DNA of 6,432 bases, from assembly GCA_012799115.1 (NCBI GenBank), contig JAAZLY010000041.1, forward strand, positions 1 to 6,432. Direction: 5' to 3'. A program made the position numbers and the translations under genes. Below are positions 5,644 to 6,432 of the stretch, piece after piece (positions within the stretch are counted from its first letter, which is position 1; every line of letters starts with the position of its first letter). This DNA is from Bacillota bacterium. GTDB taxonomy: Bacteria; Bacillota; Limnochordia; Darwinibacteriales; Darwinibacteriaceae. Below the pieces are notes generated by a model. The model did no database searches and was not told the origin of the DNA. It saw nothing but the letters and a program-made list of their open reading frames with translations.

Positions 5644-6404
5644 ACGACTACTTGGTTTTTCTCAAAAAGGAGTTAATTGAGTATGCTCGCACCTACAAGC
5701 TCTTGATTCTGCTGATCGTGTTCATCATCTTTGGCATAACCAACCCGCTGATCGCTAAGCTGACACCAGAACTCCTCGCGAGCTTTATGCCTGAGGGGAT
5801 GCTAGTGGCCATACCAGAGCCAACAGCCCTTGATTCCTGGGCCCAGTTTTTCAAGAATACACAGCAAATGGGAATCATCGTCTTGGTGCTTGTTTTTAGT
5901 GGTGTACTCTCCAATGAGCTCTCCCGGGGAACACTGATCAACCTGCTGACCAAGGGCTTGTCTCGGGAGGCCGTGATTATCGGCAAGTTCCTAGCTATGC
6001 TCTTGGTCTGGAGCCTCAGTGTCCTCCTCTCGAGTCTCTTGACCTTGGTCTATACCATCTACTTGTTCCCCGGTGACCAGGTGCAGAACTTGGTCTTGGC
6101 GGTCTTCTGTATGTGGCTTTTTGGAGCCTTTTTGCTGGCCGTACTCCTTGGCTCCGCCACTCTAGTGAGTGGCAATTACGGAAGCTTGCTTCTGACTGGC
6201 TTAACTGTAGTCGTACTATTGATCCTAAATATCATCCCGGGTGCTAGGAGATTCAACCCCATTTCCTTGGCTACTCGGAATATGGAGTTGGTTTCAAACA
6301 CGACTGAAGCCTCCGCACTCTTTGCTGCCATTGGGGTTACAGGGCTGGCCATTCTTGGCCTAATTACCTTGACTGTCTATGTGTTTAGAAGAAAGAGGCT
6401 GTGA
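5640..6404 (+). CDS. ABC-2 type exporter permease (YxlG-like)
   Basis: This 254-residue integral membrane protein forms the channel part of the exporter with the preceding ATPase. Six hydrophobic segments are visible at about 21-38, 77-92, 112-141, 150-175, 181-200 and 227-248, the standard ABC-2 count. The N-terminal amphipathic stretch KKELIEYARTYK (9-20) before the first helix is characteristic of the elbow and coupling region. The loop after the second helix carries the familiar motif NELSRGTLINLLTKGLSRE (92-110). The loop after the first helix, about 40-75, is probably extracytoplasmic. The protein ends in FRRKRL, a positive cytoplasmic tail. Length matches the YxlG group. It is the last gene of the operon, with a strong hairpin starting seven nt past its stop codon. 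A functional transporter would need two copies of each subunit, since no second permease gene is present in view. Confidence 0.9.
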   Translation: MNDYLVFLKKELIEYARTYKLLILLIVFIIFGITNPLIAKLTPELLASFMPEGMLVAIPEPTALDSWAQFFKNTQQMGIIVLVLVFSGVLSNELSRGTLINLLTKGLSREAVIIGKFLAMLLVWSLSVLLSSLLTLVYTIYLFPGDQVQNLVLAVFCMWLFGAFLLAVLLGSATLVSGNYGSLLLTGLTVVVLLILNIIPGARRFNPISLATRNMELVSNTTEASALFAAIGVTGLAILGLITLTVYVFRRKRL

Positions 6405-6411
6405 TGACAAG

Positions 6412-6432
6412 GGCCGCTGCGATGCAGCGGCC
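6412..6432 (+). terminator. Operon-end hairpin, truncated by the window edge
   Basis: GGCCGCTGC (6412-6420) and GCAGCGGCC (6424-6432) form a perfect 9-bp, GC-rich stem around a GAT loop, beginning seven nt after the permease stop codon. Any T tract lies beyond the window, so intrinsic termination is inferred from stem strength and position. Confidence 0.7.

Overview
The window reads as a chromosomal segment from a Gram-positive bacterium of the Bacillota (Firmicutes) type, with a base composition that is balanced by eye. The grounds are strong GAGGTGA/GGGGAGGT ribosome binding sites, use of TTG and GTG starts, an FKTE-type chemoreceptor C-terminus, and a gene set resembling the Bacillus subtilis yxlEFG cluster. 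A finer placement cannot be supported. I see no mobile element, CRISPR array, tRNA or rRNA.

Left part (about 30-2300): a complete methyl-accepting chemotaxis receptor is encoded on the minus strand. It has two membrane segments, an extracytoplasmic Cache-type sensor, HAMP and a full signalling domain. It ends in a strong hairpin terminator at 32-54. A perfect 17-bp tandem duplication (50-83) sits between the stop codon and that terminator and shares bases with its stem. A gene-free region of about 210 bp separates the receptor from a divergent gene for a membrane-anchored alpha/beta hydrolase (2301-3263, plus strand). The hydrolase ribosome binding site can be drawn into a small hairpin, and the gene is followed by a modest terminator-like hairpin.

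Right part (about 3320-6432): a compact four-gene plus-strand operon. A promoter-like element with a perfect TATAAT (3359-3387) lies just downstream of two short palindromes. The genes are an XRE-family regulator with a large helical C-terminal domain, a 67-residue two-helix PLDc_N (YxlE-like) membrane protein, an ABC exporter ATPase (YxlF-like) and a six-helix ABC-2 permease (YxlG-like). Gaps are 1 nt or 4-nt overlaps, so translation is probably coupled. A strong GC hairpin at 6412-6432 closes the unit and is cut by the window edge.

Working model: the ATPase and permease form an exporter or membrane-defence transporter, the small membrane protein modulates or accompanies it, and the XRE protein senses a signal through its C-terminal domain and controls the operon, perhaps binding the palindromes ahead of its own promoter. 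In B. subtilis the equivalent yxlE-F-G genes sit behind the ECF sigma factor gene sigY; here a one-component regulator occupies that position. Substrate and signal cannot be read from sequence. The receptor and hydrolase have no evident functional link to the operon.
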